Positions 45,271-57,580 of a stretch of DNA of 64,000 nucleotides are shown one piece after another. Numbering within the stretch: the stretch's first letter is position 1; every line of letters starts with the position of its first letter. The position numbers and the translations under genes were made by a program. The notes below the pieces were generated by a model. That model made no database searches, was not told the origin of the DNA, and worked only from the letters and a program-made list of their open reading frames with translations. Source of the stretch: Gossypium raimondii (lineage: Eukaryota > Streptophyta > Magnoliopsida > Malvales > Malvaceae); contig NC_068567.1 in the NCBI RefSeq assembly GCF_025698545.1, positions 60,958,705-61,022,704 of the forward strand, read 5' to 3'.

Positions 45271-46035
45271 AGGGTAAACTATTAAAATAGTTATTTTTGT
45301 TTGCCTTAGGTTGCATTTTAGTTACTTATGTTTGAAACGTTATGTTTTAGTCACTTACGTTATCGTGTTGTAACATTTTAGTCACTGAGTCGTTAATTGT
45401 CGACAATGGTGTAATAGTAAGTTGATGTGGCATGTTAAATCATCATTTCAAATGAAAATTTTAGGTTAAATTCTACAATTGGTCCCTATATTTTTTTTAT
45501 TTTCAACGATTTAAAAATTTTCTTTTATATATGTTCTTCTAACTTTTTTTTCCATTCTCTTATGCTTCTCCATCTATTTTCTTCCATTCTTCATTTCTTT
45601 TAACATAGTTTTTCTATATTTTCCATTTGTAACTAGTCTACAAGCTCGCCTCACTCGAAAAAATTAAATTGGTCAAAAAAATAAAACATAGAAAAACTAC
45701 GTTGAAAGAAATGGAGAAGAGAGGAAAACAAAGGGAGAAGCATAAGAGAAAGGAAAAGAAATAAAGTTTAAAAAAACATAAAAGAAAAAAATTAAATTGC
45801 TCCAAACAAAAAAAATATGGGGATCGATTGTATAAATTAACCTAGAATTTTTTTTTGAAATGATGATTTAACGTGCTACATCAGTTTACCGTTACACCGT
45901 TAATAAAAACTAACGGCTCAGTGACTAAAATGTTACAACGTGATAACATAAATGACTAAAACGTAACATTTCAAACATAGGTGACTAAAATGTAACCTGA
46001 GCCAAACAAAAGTGACTATTTTGATAGTTTACCCT
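45271..46035. mobile_element. Foldback TIR element F1, long copy (765 bp)
   Basis: AGGGTAAACTATTAAAATAG on the left pairs with CTATTTTGATAGTTTACCCT on the right. Pairing continues through the interior: TTTCTATATTTTCCATTTG-side words pair with CATAGAAAAACTACGTTG and TCTTATGCTTCTCC pairs with GGGAGAAGCATAAGA. Nearly the whole element could therefore fold as one hairpin around 45655. No ORF. Confidence 0.8.
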
Positions 46036-46673
46036 AAAAATTAAAACTAGACTAATAAATTTTTTTTATCTATTTTAGAAAATCAAAATTTTGAAAAATT
46101 AAAAAAAAAGCCAAACGATGAAACTTTAGTGGTCATCGATTTAAATGATGATTGCGGTATGAGTATTGTTGTCAATATAAGAGAACGTAAATTTACTGTT
46201 AATACAAAAGAACGTGAATTTAAGTGGTTGAAATGTATTATTCTCTTATATAAAATTTGAAAGTTTGATTTGAGCTATGGTAATTCCAAAATAAAAAATT
46301 AAAAAGGGTTGTATAGGAAATTAATATTAAATAAAATATATATTTAATTAAATTATACAAATAGAAACTTTAAAATTACAAAAGAAATTTAAAAATATAT
46401 CTTCATTGATAAAAAGAATACCTAATCAAAATTCAAAATTCTCATATAATGAAGCAAAAATCCAAAAAAAAATTGTTGAAAGTTAAAGAAATTCAAATAG
46501 AAAATAGACTTCTCCAGTCCTTAAAATACATGATTAACCTAAATTTACACATTCAAATTCCCAAACGTAGCTAGTAAAGCAACAACAGCAAAAATTTGAA
46601 GAGGATTCAAACCGATCATTTTCTCTAATGAAAAGGAAAAAAGAAGAAAAATTCAGAAAATTGAAACTGATCA
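46036..46673. other. Intergenic with SINE S1 copy
   Basis: A SINE S1 copy lies at about 46130-46270 (GATGATTGCGGTATGAGTATTG, then CGTGAATTTAAGTGG and TATTATTCTCTTA). It seems to contain a short internal duplication of ATAAGAGAACGTAAATTTA wording. 46500-46673 is the likely 3' UTR of the small gene that follows. Confidence 0.45.
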
Positions 46674-46847
46674 TCAAGGAAGAAACCCGACTAAGGGAAC
46701 CGGAGTAGCGAAGGACCGGCTAGCCGTCATTACTGGCGGCGAGTGGTTTTGATGAATGACTATTCCGACTGCTTCGGCCACAACCACGACGAACTCTACG
46801 GCTAGTTTCATCAATTCAACGCACATCTCCAATTTTTGAAGCACCAT
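46674..46847 (-). CDS. Small ORF, 57 codons, unknown function
   Basis: A clean minus-strand frame starts with an ATG in AAAAATGGTG and ends in TGA. The product begins MVLQKLEMCVELMKLAVEFV and continues with a Val/Ala-rich stretch to about residue 31 that could be amphipathic or membrane-associated. A Ser/Pro-rich tail ends PLVGFLP. The coding stretch is clearly less AT-rich than its surroundings and, unlike them, is not a repeat. A canonical TATAAATA (46934-46941, minus) lies 87 nt upstream. The region between is a purine-rich leader, which suits a plant 5' UTR. I do not recognise the family and assign no function. It could be a short peptide gene or the last exon of a decayed gene. Confidence 0.6.
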   Translation of the reverse strand: MVLQKLEMCVELMKLAVEFVVVVAEAVGIVIHQNHSPPVMTASRSFATPVPLVGFLP

Positions 46848-46933
46848 TTTTGCAAAGCTCTTTAATCTTTTCTTTCTTCTTTTTTTCCCCTTTTTATCTT
46901 TTCTCTTCTATCAGCTGACCTCTAAGATGCCTT

Positions 46934-46941
46934 TATTTATA
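46934..46941 (-). promoter_or_regulatory. TATA box of the small ORF
   Basis: TATAAATA on the minus strand, followed by an ~87-nt leader rich in A and G before the ATG at 46847. The match is canonical, though AT-rich DNA gives chance hits. Confidence 0.5.
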
Positions 46942-47559
46942 AACAATTAGGTGTGAGTACTTTTGTATTTTATTGGGTAAATTTCATAATTATATATGAA
47001 CTTTGGTCAATTATGCAATTTGGTATATGAACTTAGGTTTGGTGTAATTGTACACACGAAACTTCGATTTTAATTCAACTGCATACATTTAAGAAAATAA
47101 ATATACTAATTTATTTTAATATTTAATAAAATAATTATTTGTGTATGCAATATATAAATATAAAACGGTAATATACTAAAATTAATCAATCAAATTTTCA
47201 TATATAAAATTACACAAAATCGAACTCTAATTTTATTATATGAAATTTAAATTATTCATGTATTTATATCAATGTTCATATTACTTTGGTTTAATTGCAC
47301 CAAGTGCTCCTAAATTATGGCTTAAATTTTAAGTTTAGCTTTAAACCTCAAAATATTTCAATTAAAATTTTATTTTAAAATATCGTTTCGATAAGGTAAT
47401 TTCACCAATCTAACTGTCAGTTTTGATATTAAATTTCGGTTATGTGTTTATAAATATTTATTGATTCATACGTGTTTAAAAAAAGAATCCGAACATACCT
47501 AAACTAATATTTAATACCAAAGTTGATGGCTTAACTTACAAATAGCATGGTTAAAATGG
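46942..47559. other. Intergenic, no gene seen
   Basis: AT-rich. Words such as GTGTAATTGTACACACG (47040-47056) and AATTTCATAATTATATATGAAC suggest an old repeat. No defined ends. Confidence 0.4.
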
Positions 47560-47708
47560 TACTTCAATTGAACTCCATGTGATGGCCTGATGATTAAAGG
47601 TGTTCACTGGTCTAGGTTTTGACCTGAGTTCGAGTCACACTAGTCGCGTTTGCTGTTTGGGCTTTGCCTTGTTTTTGTAATTAAAAAAAAAAAGATACTT
47701 CAATTAAA
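47560..47708 (+). mobile_element. SINE, apparently full length, with A tail and target duplication
   Basis: The body (47573-47695) has GATGGCCTGATGATTAAAGG as A-box region, GAGTTCGAGTCACAC as B-box region, and ends TTGTAATT followed by a run of eleven or more A. TACTTCAATTGAA (47560-47572) and TACTTCAATTAAA (47696-47708) are the target duplication, with one mismatch. It is a tRNA-derived, pol III type short element. Confidence 0.85.
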
Positions 47709-48754
47709 AAGTTCAAATATATTGTATTGAAGTTTAAGAATCAACTTGAAATTTAACCTATAATTTAAGGACTTCTGATGACTTTAGCCCTTTTTTTTAT
47801 GTTGTATTTAAAATATTTATATATTTAAAATAAATGATCTAATATTATTTGGGAGTTGGGAAAGAGCAAGAAAATGATTGCTTCAAGTAGATAAATATGG
47901 CCTTTTGAAACACCTAAAGGTCGGATTTTGCCCTCTCTTTTTTTTTTTTGGATAATTCAATTATCCCAAAAATAAATAACAATGTTTATTAAAAATTGTG
48001 TTATATGTGTATATATATATATTTGTTGAATTTAATAATATAACATACTAATTACGTATAATTTTTAAATTATAAGTTTTGAATTTAAGCTGATTGAGTA
48101 TTATTTCGATTGACACGAATATTGTTGTCAATGTAGGATGTTCAAGTGCGTTAAAACGTATTATCTTCCTATTTATGAGTTGAGAGGGACTATAGATAGT
48201 TCTAGGCATTGTGTAAAAAAATAGTAAATATAATCAAAATCTACGAGGTTGTTAAAAAAATTATGAATTTAAGAATTATAACATACTAATAAAAACACTT
48301 TCTTACATTCCTAGGTTGTTGTCTACTTTCTATATTAGTCCTTGATTTTTAAAATGTTTTAATTGAATTCTAAAAGTACAAATATTATATCAATCATATC
48401 TTTCTATCGACTTGAGCATTAAAAGTTAGTTCGAATTTGATGTAGGCATATTTAATGTGGATTAATTTGTAAACATGTTTATATCTATCACATAGACGTA
48501 TTGAATATGACGTGTTAAAAAAAACCCTCTTTAATATTAGTGACGTTGTTCTGCTTTTTTAGTATATCAAAATCGAATTGACATTTAATACCCAAGTTGA
48601 CGTTAAATTAATAAAAACATAATTAAATCATAATTTAAGGAAGGGATTAATTTAAATTTTAAACCATAATTTGAAGAATATGATAAAACTAACCCTTTGA
48701 AAAATAAGTAAACATTCATTAAACAAACCCATTTACCAAAAAAATTGAATTTTG
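47709..48754. other. Intergenic with SINE S1 copy
   Basis: A SINE S1 copy lies at about 48085-48235 (GATTGACACGAATATTGTTG, AAGTGCGTTAAAACG, TATTATCTTCC). A short T-run and TA microsatellite precede it. The ORF 48603-48839 runs into the MITE and is not a gene. Confidence 0.45.
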
Positions 48755-49090
48755 ATGAAAGTGCCATGGAGGTCCCTATATTAAGAGCTAGATTGCATTT
48801 TGTCCCTTTATTTAAAAATGAACAAAGTGGTCCATTCAATTAAAATATTCATCCATTTCTACTAGTAAAAACTAGTATGGCTGACAAAATAACCAAATAG
48901 CTAGACATGGCGTACCATGTGCACCTTATACATGTACCAATTTTTAACAGTAGAAATAGATGATTTTTTTTAACAAAAAGGCCAGTTTATTTTTTAATCT
49001 AACATATAATGACTAATTTACTCGTTTTTTGAATATTAAAAACAAAATACAATCTATATTTTAATATAAAAACTTCCATAATACTTTTAG
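48755..49090. mobile_element. MITE M1, complete copy (336 bp)
   Basis: It starts TGAAAGTGCCATGGAGGTCC and ends ACTTCCATAATACTTTTA, its imperfect inverse. It is the best uninterrupted member of the family also found at 526-848 and 7368-8232. Confidence 0.75.
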
Positions 49091-49530
49091 TGGAATATTA
49101 GGTTAAACAACCACATACATAGTTGGCAAGAATAATTTTGCAAATCTGCATCTTATCCAAATGAAAGGGAAATGTGGGATAAAAAACCATAAAAGCAAAA
49201 TAAAATATTGTTGCACTTGTAAAAGCCAACTGCTAAGAGAAAAGACATCAAATTTTGTTCAATTTTGGTATATAAAATTTATTATTAGTTTATTCTCCAT
49301 TCCGTACAGTGATTTAATTTTAAAATTATAGTAATAGCAATTAGGGTTCTTATTTATAAAATTCCCAAATTACAAAACAACCATGCCATTTTTTTATTTT
49401 GTTTGTGGATAAGATTGAAGATTTATTAAGTATTCGATTAGGACATCTATTATTTAATTAAAAGGGATTTTAATATTTGATTTGGGATGCTTTATTGGGT
49501 CTAGCTTATTCGACTTGAAGGGCCCACATA
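49091..49530. other. Intergenic, no gene seen
   Basis: AT-rich. No ORF, RNA gene or defined repeat. Confidence 0.4.
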
Positions 49531-49997
49531 TAGTGGTATTTAAACGGTCAGTTCGGTTATTAATCGAATCGAATTATTTGGAATGTAAAAGTTTTTAACT
49601 ATTAATCGAATCTATTTTTTTTTAAATACATTAATCGAACCGGAATATTTCATTAATCAAATTAATCAAATTTATATGTTTTTGTCTTTTGGTTAAAATA
49701 AGTATAAAACATATAAAAAATAATAGTTCAAAAAAAATATATTATTTATTTAAAGTAAAGTAAAAATAATGTTCAAAAAATATATTACTAATATAAAAAA
49801 TACTATATATAATATATATTATTTATTTCGGTTAATTCTGTTAATTACTCGATTTCGAACCGATTTAACTTATAATTGAAATTTCAAAAGTTCATTAACC
49901 GACCTCCGACCAAACTAAATTTAACCACCGATTGATTAACCGAATTAGATTGATTTAGTTGGTTAATTCGATTTTAACCAAAATATGAACTCTCCTA
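49531..49997. mobile_element. hAT-like MITE, related to 42758-43215
   Basis: The left part GTGGTATTTAAACGGTCAG and right part TTTTAACCAAAATATGAAC resemble inverted ends of the GGTTAA-type family. The interior has AATCGAATCGAATTATTTG and repeated TTAATCGA words. I do not find a clean 8-bp duplication. Confidence 0.5.
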
Positions 49998-51466
49998 CCC
50001 ACCCATTTTATATATATAGGCTTATTTCGAGGTTTTCATGGGTTAAGCAGTCCACTCAACATGGTTGGTTCGTCTTGCTTTAGGCTAAGTTTGGGTTTAT
50101 GTTTTTCAACTTTAAGTTGATTTGGATTAATCCATTTTATTGTTCAAAAACAATAAATTTTTTTTTCGAACAGAGCAATTTGAACAAGTTGAGATCGAAT
50201 TTGATTTTTTTTAATTGGGTACTGATCTGGTTCAACTCAGTTTATGATCACTTTTAATTAAAAGGTCAAGTTGATTATTCATTGAAGTCTAAATGTTTAC
50301 CTGATTTTAGAAAAGGCTTCGGGTAAAGATATAAATCCCCAAAAATGAGTTTAGACAAAAAAAAATGTTAAACTTATTTAAAATGTGGACCAAATTGAGT
50401 TTTAATAAACTTAAGCTTATCCTGTTTTGAAATTTCTAATGTTGAATATGATTTTTTTTCTTTTATGTACTATTAAAATTATGTTAAGCTATTTATATTT
50501 GGAAATTTAATAAAATAAAACATATATAATGATGGATAAAGAAATGTATATATAGAAAATTAAGAAATATTAAATAAACATAATTTATTTAAATAATTTT
50601 TTAAAAAATATGGAGAGACCTAAATAGGTTTGAGTTAATTTTTTATAAATATAGATAACTTTGTGCAAGTTTTGAATCTTATATTTCTAACCGAATAAGG
50701 CTTAAACAACCGTGCATGCTTTTAATACCATGCATGATCTCAACCCAAACCTAACCCTTCCTTTCCCTTATTCAAGGTTGTTTGAACTGGACCAATTCAG
50801 ATGGTCGAATCGGTTAGTTTAGGAACTGATCAGGATATCAGCTCGGAGAAGGGCATTGAATCGAATGACTTGAGAATCGATACGAACCAGTTGAGTCAGG
50901 GGAAAAACTAGTTGAACTGAGAGGCTGAACTGGTTGAATCGGATTTAAAATTTTTATTATGAATTTTTAATGATTTATTTAATCGAACCGGTGACCTTAC
51001 TGGTTCAACCGTCAATCTAGTTATGAAAAACTCTCCCGTATTATAGTTATTGTCGTTAATTTTAAGAAAAAATATCAATTCTATCCCAAATTTTAAATAA
51101 AATTCTTATTTTTGCAATGCGATTGCATTGAAGAGCTCAAGGCCAATAATGGTTAGGAGTAGTATTGGTTTAGTTCAATCACGTATTTTTTGATCTTTGA
51201 ATCGTGTATTATAATTCGATTCGATTCTCGGTTTCTTCATTTTTTTTTTTGGAGTTTAGACTATGATAGAACCAGCTTTGTTTATAGTTTTTGAATATGA
51301 TTTAACAAAATTTAAAGTCATTTTCATAAATATTAAAAAATAATTTTCAAGTAAATAAAAAATCAATAACTTTTATATGGTGTTTTTTTAAATACTTTTT
51401 ATACAAAATATTTATTTTATATCATAAAATTAAAATTAATTATATATATTTAAACAAATTGATTTG
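49998..51466. other. Intergenic, degraded repeats
   Basis: 50030-50750 looks like a worn hAT-like element (GGGTTTAGACAAAAAAAA interior as in 5774-6323). 50780-51010 is a dispersed repeat rich in GAACTGGTTGAATCGG-type words. No gene. Confidence 0.4.
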
Positions 51467-52580
51467 TTGGATGCAATGGTAAAACACATTATACCTTCGA
51501 GTGTCATAGTTAAAAACTTTAAATTGAAGGGTAAGTTGGGAGAGTGAATTCATTCTAAATGTACAAGAACGAGACTTGAATAGTTAGTGATTGGTTGGGG
51601 TTAAATAATTGTTTACACTATTGTTTTATAGTGGATTTATCTTCGAGCAAAGCCCTGTAAATGTAGAATAAACCTAAATAGTATAAAAATTGTTGTTTTT
51701 TTCTTATGTATTGCACAATACTTGTTACAATAAATAAATATAACAACTCACTACCAAACAAGTTTTCTTTTACACTACCAAAATATAACTTATAATGAAG
51801 GTTCTTAGAATTAGATTGGTGGTCAAACTAGGCAAGCCACTGATTCGTTAGTTTGTCTAGTTTGATTAAATAATTTATTAAAAAATAAAAATTTAGTTCA
51901 ACCTTTTTTTAGTCCAGTTCAACTAATCTGAATTAATTTTTAAGTAAATCGATTTGATGTCTCTCTCCAAATCGATATCTTATCAATCCAGTTGAAAGAA
52001 CGATGTTTATAATGTCAAAGGAAAAAAGGGTTTTGGGGTAAGGAAACGTCCTAACATAACTAACAATATTGCTTATGTTATATAGTTGTCCCATCGTGTG
52101 CGAATTTGATATACTACCTATTTCTATCATGATCCTTTCACAACTTTTAAATTTAAAAAACGCGTTTAAATGCGTTTGAATTTATGTCTTAATTGGAGTA
52201 AAAATACGTTTTAAGCACACTTAAACACGTCTTACTAATTATTATAATAGCAACAAATCCAACTAAACCTAAACTATTTTGTTTTATTAGTTTTTTTTTC
52301 CGAATAATCTCATTATAGGTTATGCTCATATCTACTCTTTTTGATACGATGCTTAGAACTATCCATAGTCCCTTCTCAACCCATAAATAGGAGGATAATG
52401 TGCTTTAGCACACTCAAACCCACATCATCCTACATTGGCAACAATGTCCATGCCATTCGAACTAAGACTCAATCGACTTATTTTATTCATTTTTTATGTA
52501 GCCTTTTACAAAGGAACCATTTTCATCACGAATCACAATAGAAAAAACATAAAAGTTGGACCATACTAATAGACCAGCAT
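51467..52580. other. Intergenic with two SINE-like pieces
   Basis: TTGGATGCAATGGTAAAACA with CTTCGAGTGTC (51473-51515) resembles the A and B boxes of a SINE. 52310-52480 is an inverted SINE S1 copy (ATAGGAGGATAATGTGCTT, CATGCCATTCGAACTAAG). A short repeat at about 51797-51960 belongs to the type seen near 2600. ORFs here show no family likeness. Confidence 0.45.
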
Positions 52581-52783
52581 TAAAGGTGTTCATGGGTCGA
52601 GTTAGGTTGGTTCAAGTCGGGCCTAGACATGATATTAACTTACTTTATGTTTGTCAAAGCCCGACTCGACCTGAAATCAATGCCTACAATTTTGTCCAAA
52701 CCCGTCCATATTTGCAAAAGACTAAACCAAGTCCATCTTAAGCTCGCCATATTATTTTAATGTGTTTTAAATTACATAATATA
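52581..52783. mobile_element. Left piece of a hAT-like MITE split by the copia element
   Basis: It starts TAAAGGTGTTCATGGGTCGAG, a hAT MITE terminus, and runs to the copia insertion point. The other piece follows the element at 60949-61105. Confidence 0.6.
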
Positions 52784-53157
52784 TATTAGAATTAAGTGAC
52801 CCAAATCCTTATTTAAATAAAATACAGTGGTAAACTAAAATAAAAGTAAAATCCATATAGAATTATACTTCTTTTATTTTATTTTAGAATAAGGTTTTTT
52901 AAATTTTATTAAACTCCATCTATTTGATATTGATTAGAATAAGGAGTTTCACTCCTATTAGAATAAGGTTTTACAAGCCTATAAATAGACATAGTCTACT
53001 CTTCTTGTAAAAAAATTCGAATTTGACATAGTGAATTTTCTTCTCCTCTGCTCGTGGTTTTTTCTTGAAAGGGTTTCCACGTAAAATCTGTGTGTTCTTT
53101 ATTTTTATTTCTCTTTTCTTTGTGATATATTGTCATTATCGATATTCAATTTTTACA
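52784..53157 (+). repeat. 5' LTR of the copia element
   Basis: It begins TATTAGAATTAAG, where the right LTR has TGTTAGAATTAAG, so the canonical TG has mutated to TA. It ends AATTTTTACA. TTATATT/TATAAATAGAC near 52980 is a plausible TATA box for the element. Confidence 0.9.
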
Positions 53158-53200
53158 AACTGGTATCAGAGCTTCTGGGTTGTTCATCTCAATTACGGTA

Positions 53201-54395
53201 ATGGCGTCTTTGAAGTATGAAATTTCGCTGTTGGATCACAACACTAAATTCGCGTTGTGGCAGATAAAGATGCAGGCAGTTCTTGCACAGATGGGCTTAG
53301 AGTAGAGGTGTTCATGGTAAGCTGGCCGCCCGAAAAAATTTTGGCCCTACCAAATATGGTCCTAGAATTTTGCCAGTGCCCTACCAAGAAAAAATTCATA
53401 AGAAGTCTACCCGCCTGCTTTTTTAAATAAATACCAAAAATTATTTTAAAATTAAAATAAAATTAAAAAGTATTTTAAAATATTTTAAAATTAAAAAAGT
53501 ATTTTAAAAAATTAAAAAATTTAAAATTAAAAAATTAAAAAAGTATTTTAAAAGTATTTTAAAATTTTAAAATAAAAATAAAAATAAAAATATTTATTAT
53601 TCTAATGAAATGGCCCGCCAAAAAGTGGTGCCCGAGGCTTGGCACTTTTTAATCAGCCTCGTTTTTTGCCCAAGCCCATATTTCGGCCTATATTTTACCC
53701 AAACCCTCTCATATTTCGGGTGGTCGTCAGTAGGGCCGCCTACCATGAACACCTCTAGCTTAGAGGAAGCCCTGCTAGGGGTAGATAATATGCCTTTAAC
53801 ATTAACGGAGGAAGAGAAGAGCAAGGATCGAAAGGCGTTAACACAGTTACATCTACATTTGTCTAACTAAATTTTGTAGGATGTGATGAAGGAGAAGACA
53901 GCCGCTGGATTATGGAAGAGGTTGGAACAAATATGTATGTCGAAAACTCTAACTAGTAAGCTGCATATGAAGCAGCGTCTTTATGCTCATCGTTTGGAGG
54001 AAGGTACGTCTGTACACGAATACTTGACAGTGTTTAAAGAAATTCTCTCAAATTTGAAGGCCATTGAGGTTCAGTATGATAATGAAGATCTAGTGTTGAT
54101 TCTACTTTGTTCGTTTCCCCCGTCTTATTCAACCTTTAGAGATACTATTTTATATAGCCGTGAGTCTCTCACAGTTGATGAGGTTTATGATTCTTTAACC
54201 TCGTATAATAAGATGAAGCATCTTGTGGTTAAAACTGACTCTCAGAGAAAGGGTCTTATTGTTCGTGGGAGACAAAATCGGAATGCTGATGATGATCGTG
54301 GAAGGACATAGGAATAGAATCCTCGTAGTAAATCTAAGGGTAGATCAAAGTCTTCAAAAAGAGGCAAAACTTGTAACTTCTGCAAGAAGAAATGA
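53201..54395 (+). pseudogene. copia gag remnant with zinc knuckle
   Basis: The frame begins ATGGCGTCTTTG at 53201 just after the primer site (MASLKYEISLLDHN, then FALWQIKMQAVL). A hAT MITE breaks it at 53303. It resumes at 53766 and runs through DVMKEKTAAGLWKRLEQIC to 54311. Stops occur at about 53868-53870 and 54309-54311. The CCHC knuckle (CNFCKKK...HIKSEC) carries a stop in place of its glycine at 54393-54395. Confidence 0.85.
53303..53757. mobile_element. hAT MITE (455 bp) inside copia gag, exact 8-bp duplication
   Basis: The termini TAGAGGTGTTCATGGTA and TACCATGAACACCTCTA are perfect inverted repeats. GCTTAGAG occurs at 53295-53302 and 53758-53765. Removing the element and one duplication copy restores the gag reading frame at the junction, which confirms the boundaries. 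The interior is built from TTTTAAAATTAAAA-type repeats. The ORFs at 53597-53870 start inside it and are chance. Confidence 0.96.
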
Positions 54396-54539
54396 CACAT
54401 TAAATCTGAGTGCTATAAGCTACAGAACAAGATCAAAAGGGAGGCTGCGAATTAAAATAGAAAACAACCAGAAAATTCTGGTAAGACTGATGGTGTAGAA
54501 GATTACAGCGATGGTGAACTTCTAGTCGCTTCTGTCAAC

Positions 54540-54804
54540 AATTTTAAATTGAACAAGGAGTAGATCCTTGATTCGGGTTGCACCTTCCACATGAGTCCCA
54601 ATCGGGATTGGTTTACAACTTACAAAATAGTGTCTGAAGGTGTTGTTTTTTATGGGAAATAATGCTTCATGTAGAATTGTAGGTGTTGGAACAATTAAAG
54701 TTAAGATGTTTGATGGAGTTGTCAGAAAACTTAGTGACGTATGACATGTACCAGAATTGAAGAGAAATTTAATTTCGTTGAGTACTCTTGATTCAAAAGG
54801 GTAT
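54540..54804 (+). pseudogene. copia protease remnant
   Basis: The sequence around 54561 reads [21 protein letters not shown]; the active-site DSG follows a TAG that replaces the usual Trp. Further stops and a frameshift occur after 54650. The insert at 54805 cuts the frame in DSKGY. Confidence 0.75.
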
Positions 54805-57575
54805 TGTAACACCCCTAACCCGTATCTATTGCCAAAATAGGATTATAGAGCATTACCGGAGTTTACAAATTAATTTACAGACATTTCATTTCATTTCATC
54901 AAGCATTCATATTTAAAATCAATCAAAATCAAAATATTAATGAGCTAACGTTGGCCAATTTAACTTATACATGCCATTCAATGCATTATTTCCCTAACAT
55001 GCATAAACTCAACATTCAAGTTAGTTCAATAATTTCCATGTATCAATAATATATATACCAAGATTGATGAGCTCATCAATACCATGATTTCCATTTCCTT
55101 ATTATTTTTCCATATTTATCCCATTGAATTTCTCGAAATTTCGATGGATTTTCAGGGGTACACCTAAGTGTACAAATCCGGATCCGTCAATTCATATTCA
55201 CGTGCGTACATTTCCATTTCAGAGAGCACACTCCCGCGAACCTCATCCTTACATAGGGATTACTAGTCCAGGCCAAATCCCCTGTAATATAAACTCATAG
55301 AGTATTGTTGGGATTACCACCCAAAGCTAAATCCGCAATGACAATTACTCTAATGAGCTTGGATCCGAATTACAGTCAAAGCTAAATTCAGACCCTAATT
55401 CGGATTACCCGTCCGGGCTAAATCCATTTTCCACATATTCTTCGAGAGGGCTATATCAGGATAGGATCACCCGTCCGGGCTAGATCCTTTTTTTACCGTC
55501 AATTCCTTTTTAGAGATCCATCGAATTTTCTTTCCATTCAACCGGAATTTCTTCCCCTTTTTATCAAATATATCAATGTTTCATCAATTTTCATACAATG
55601 AACATTCAAATCATATTCACATCAATAACAAACATTTCAGGCATTTAATAATATAATTCAAGTTACACGAACTTACCTGGCTAAATTGCAAAAATACCAG
55701 AATTCAGGGACATTTTAGAAATTTTCTATTTTCCTTGAATTTCCACCCAATATTGATCTAAATTAATATTTCATTAAATTTATTAATTTAAATAATAAAA
55801 CAATTCATTTCATGCAATTTGGTCACTTTTTGACATTTTACAAATTTACCCTTAAAATATTATTTTCATTCAATTTAGTCCCTAAACCTAAAACATGCAA
55901 ATTAGCCATTTTAATGCAAACTCATGCTAGTTGAATACTCATATATTTTCTCCTCCTCCTCTCCATTCCACATCCTTAATGTATATAACATGCTTATATG
56001 TAACATTATCTATAATTTCACTATTTATTTGTTCATTCAAAGCTATCCACTTGAGTTATAGTCACAAAATTATTTATATATTGAGCTACGTAACTCCGAA
56101 TTGAGATCCGTTAATTTTTTATGAAACTAGACTCACATGTCTTCTTACTATAAAATTTTCAGAATTTTTGGTTTAACCAATAAGTACAGTTTATTCTTTA
56201 AAATTTCCCCTATTTCACTATTTGACAGTTACTCCCCTCTTCACTAAAAATTAATTATCTCTTTGTACAGAATTCGGATGATGTCCCTGTTTGTTTTTAT
56301 TGAAAATAGACTCATTAAGGATTTTAAAAATATAAATTATAACCCATAATTATTTTTATACAATTTTTAATGAATTTTCCAATTCAGAACAGGAGAACGC
56401 GAATTCATTCTGACCTTGTCTCACAAAATTTATAATATCTCATGATTTACAGTCCATTACTTACACCGTTTCTTCTATGAGAAACTAGACTCAATAAGAT
56501 TTAATTCATATTTTATTTATACTCTAATTCAATTTTCACGGTTTATGGTGATTTTTCAAATTTAACCTACTGCTGCTGTCCAAAACTGTTTTAGTGCAAA
56601 ATGTTGATTACTAAATTTATAACACCCTTATTCCCTTTCTCTATAATATTTCCCATCACTTTCTCTTATTTTCCTTCACTAATATATCAAAAACATAAGA
56701 CCTTATATAAGAAAACTCTACTATAACATCATTTTCCTACTTTTTCAATAATATCACACTTAAAAATATGTTGAAATCTTGATGTTCTTACCTTGTCCTA
56801 TTGGTTTCAACCTTTAACTTGATTTTCTCTCTTCTCCAGCTTTTATTACTTGAATCTAACTTGATATTCTAGCTCCCCATAGTCTTCTTGTTATCTTTCT
56901 CTCTTGATGGCTATGGAAATTCTTTTGATTTCTAGGTGAAAATGGTAAATTTTTGGTGGAAAGACCAAATTGTAAAGAAAGCAAAACTTTCTTTCTTCTC
57001 TTCCCTTCTAACGTGAAATGCATTCTCATCTTTCCTCCCTTTTATATTAATCATTTAATAATAAAATAATACTAAAAATCTTAATAAAATATTAACTAAA
57101 TAACATTTATCTAATTAATTAATTAAAATATCACCAACATCATCATTACCTTCTAGAATTCTCTCTCTAATTGATCATTTTGCCCTTTATAATATTTTAA
57201 AATCTATCATTGAGTCATCACTTAATTTGGTAAAATTGTAATTTAGTCCCTCAAATTTCTTCACATTTTAATTTGGTCCTAATTCATCCATTTTCCTTAG
57301 TTTCTATATTATTCCACCATTAAAATATTTACACTATTGGTCCTTCAACGTTTTTTATTTACACTTTAACCCCTCAAATTTTGAGTATTTACTCTTGGGC
57401 AAAAAAAACTTTTCTCACTTTTGCGATTTAATCCTTTCTTGAATTAATATGTCATAATATACTTCCCAATGTTGACATAACTCAAAATTACCCTTTTTAT
57501 CACTTTATTTCCTTATTTTTCTATATCAGGAATATTATCTTACTTTCTTACTATAGTAATTTTTGGGGTATTACA
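54805..57575 (-). mobile_element. LTR-type insert (family L2) in reverse orientation within copia
   Basis: It begins TGTAACACCCCTAACCCG and ends GGGGTATTACA. The flanks GGTAT (54800-54804) and AGTAC (57576-57580) look like a diverged 5-bp duplication. Removing the insert with one copy restores the in-frame DSKGYKYTAESG at the join. Read on the minus strand it is collinear with the solo LTR at 34357-37555. It has no polyprotein, so it is a solo LTR or an LTR-like non-autonomous unit of 2771 bp. Confidence 0.85.
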
Positions 57576-57580
57576 AGTAC

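Noticed and set aside
54522-54812. 96-codon minus-strand ORF
   Set aside because: It is antisense to the copia protease region and runs into the L2 insert. No family likeness.
34357-57575. The two L2 LTRs as the two ends of one huge retrotransposon
   Set aside because: They are in opposite orientation, and each has its own 5-bp flanking duplication.
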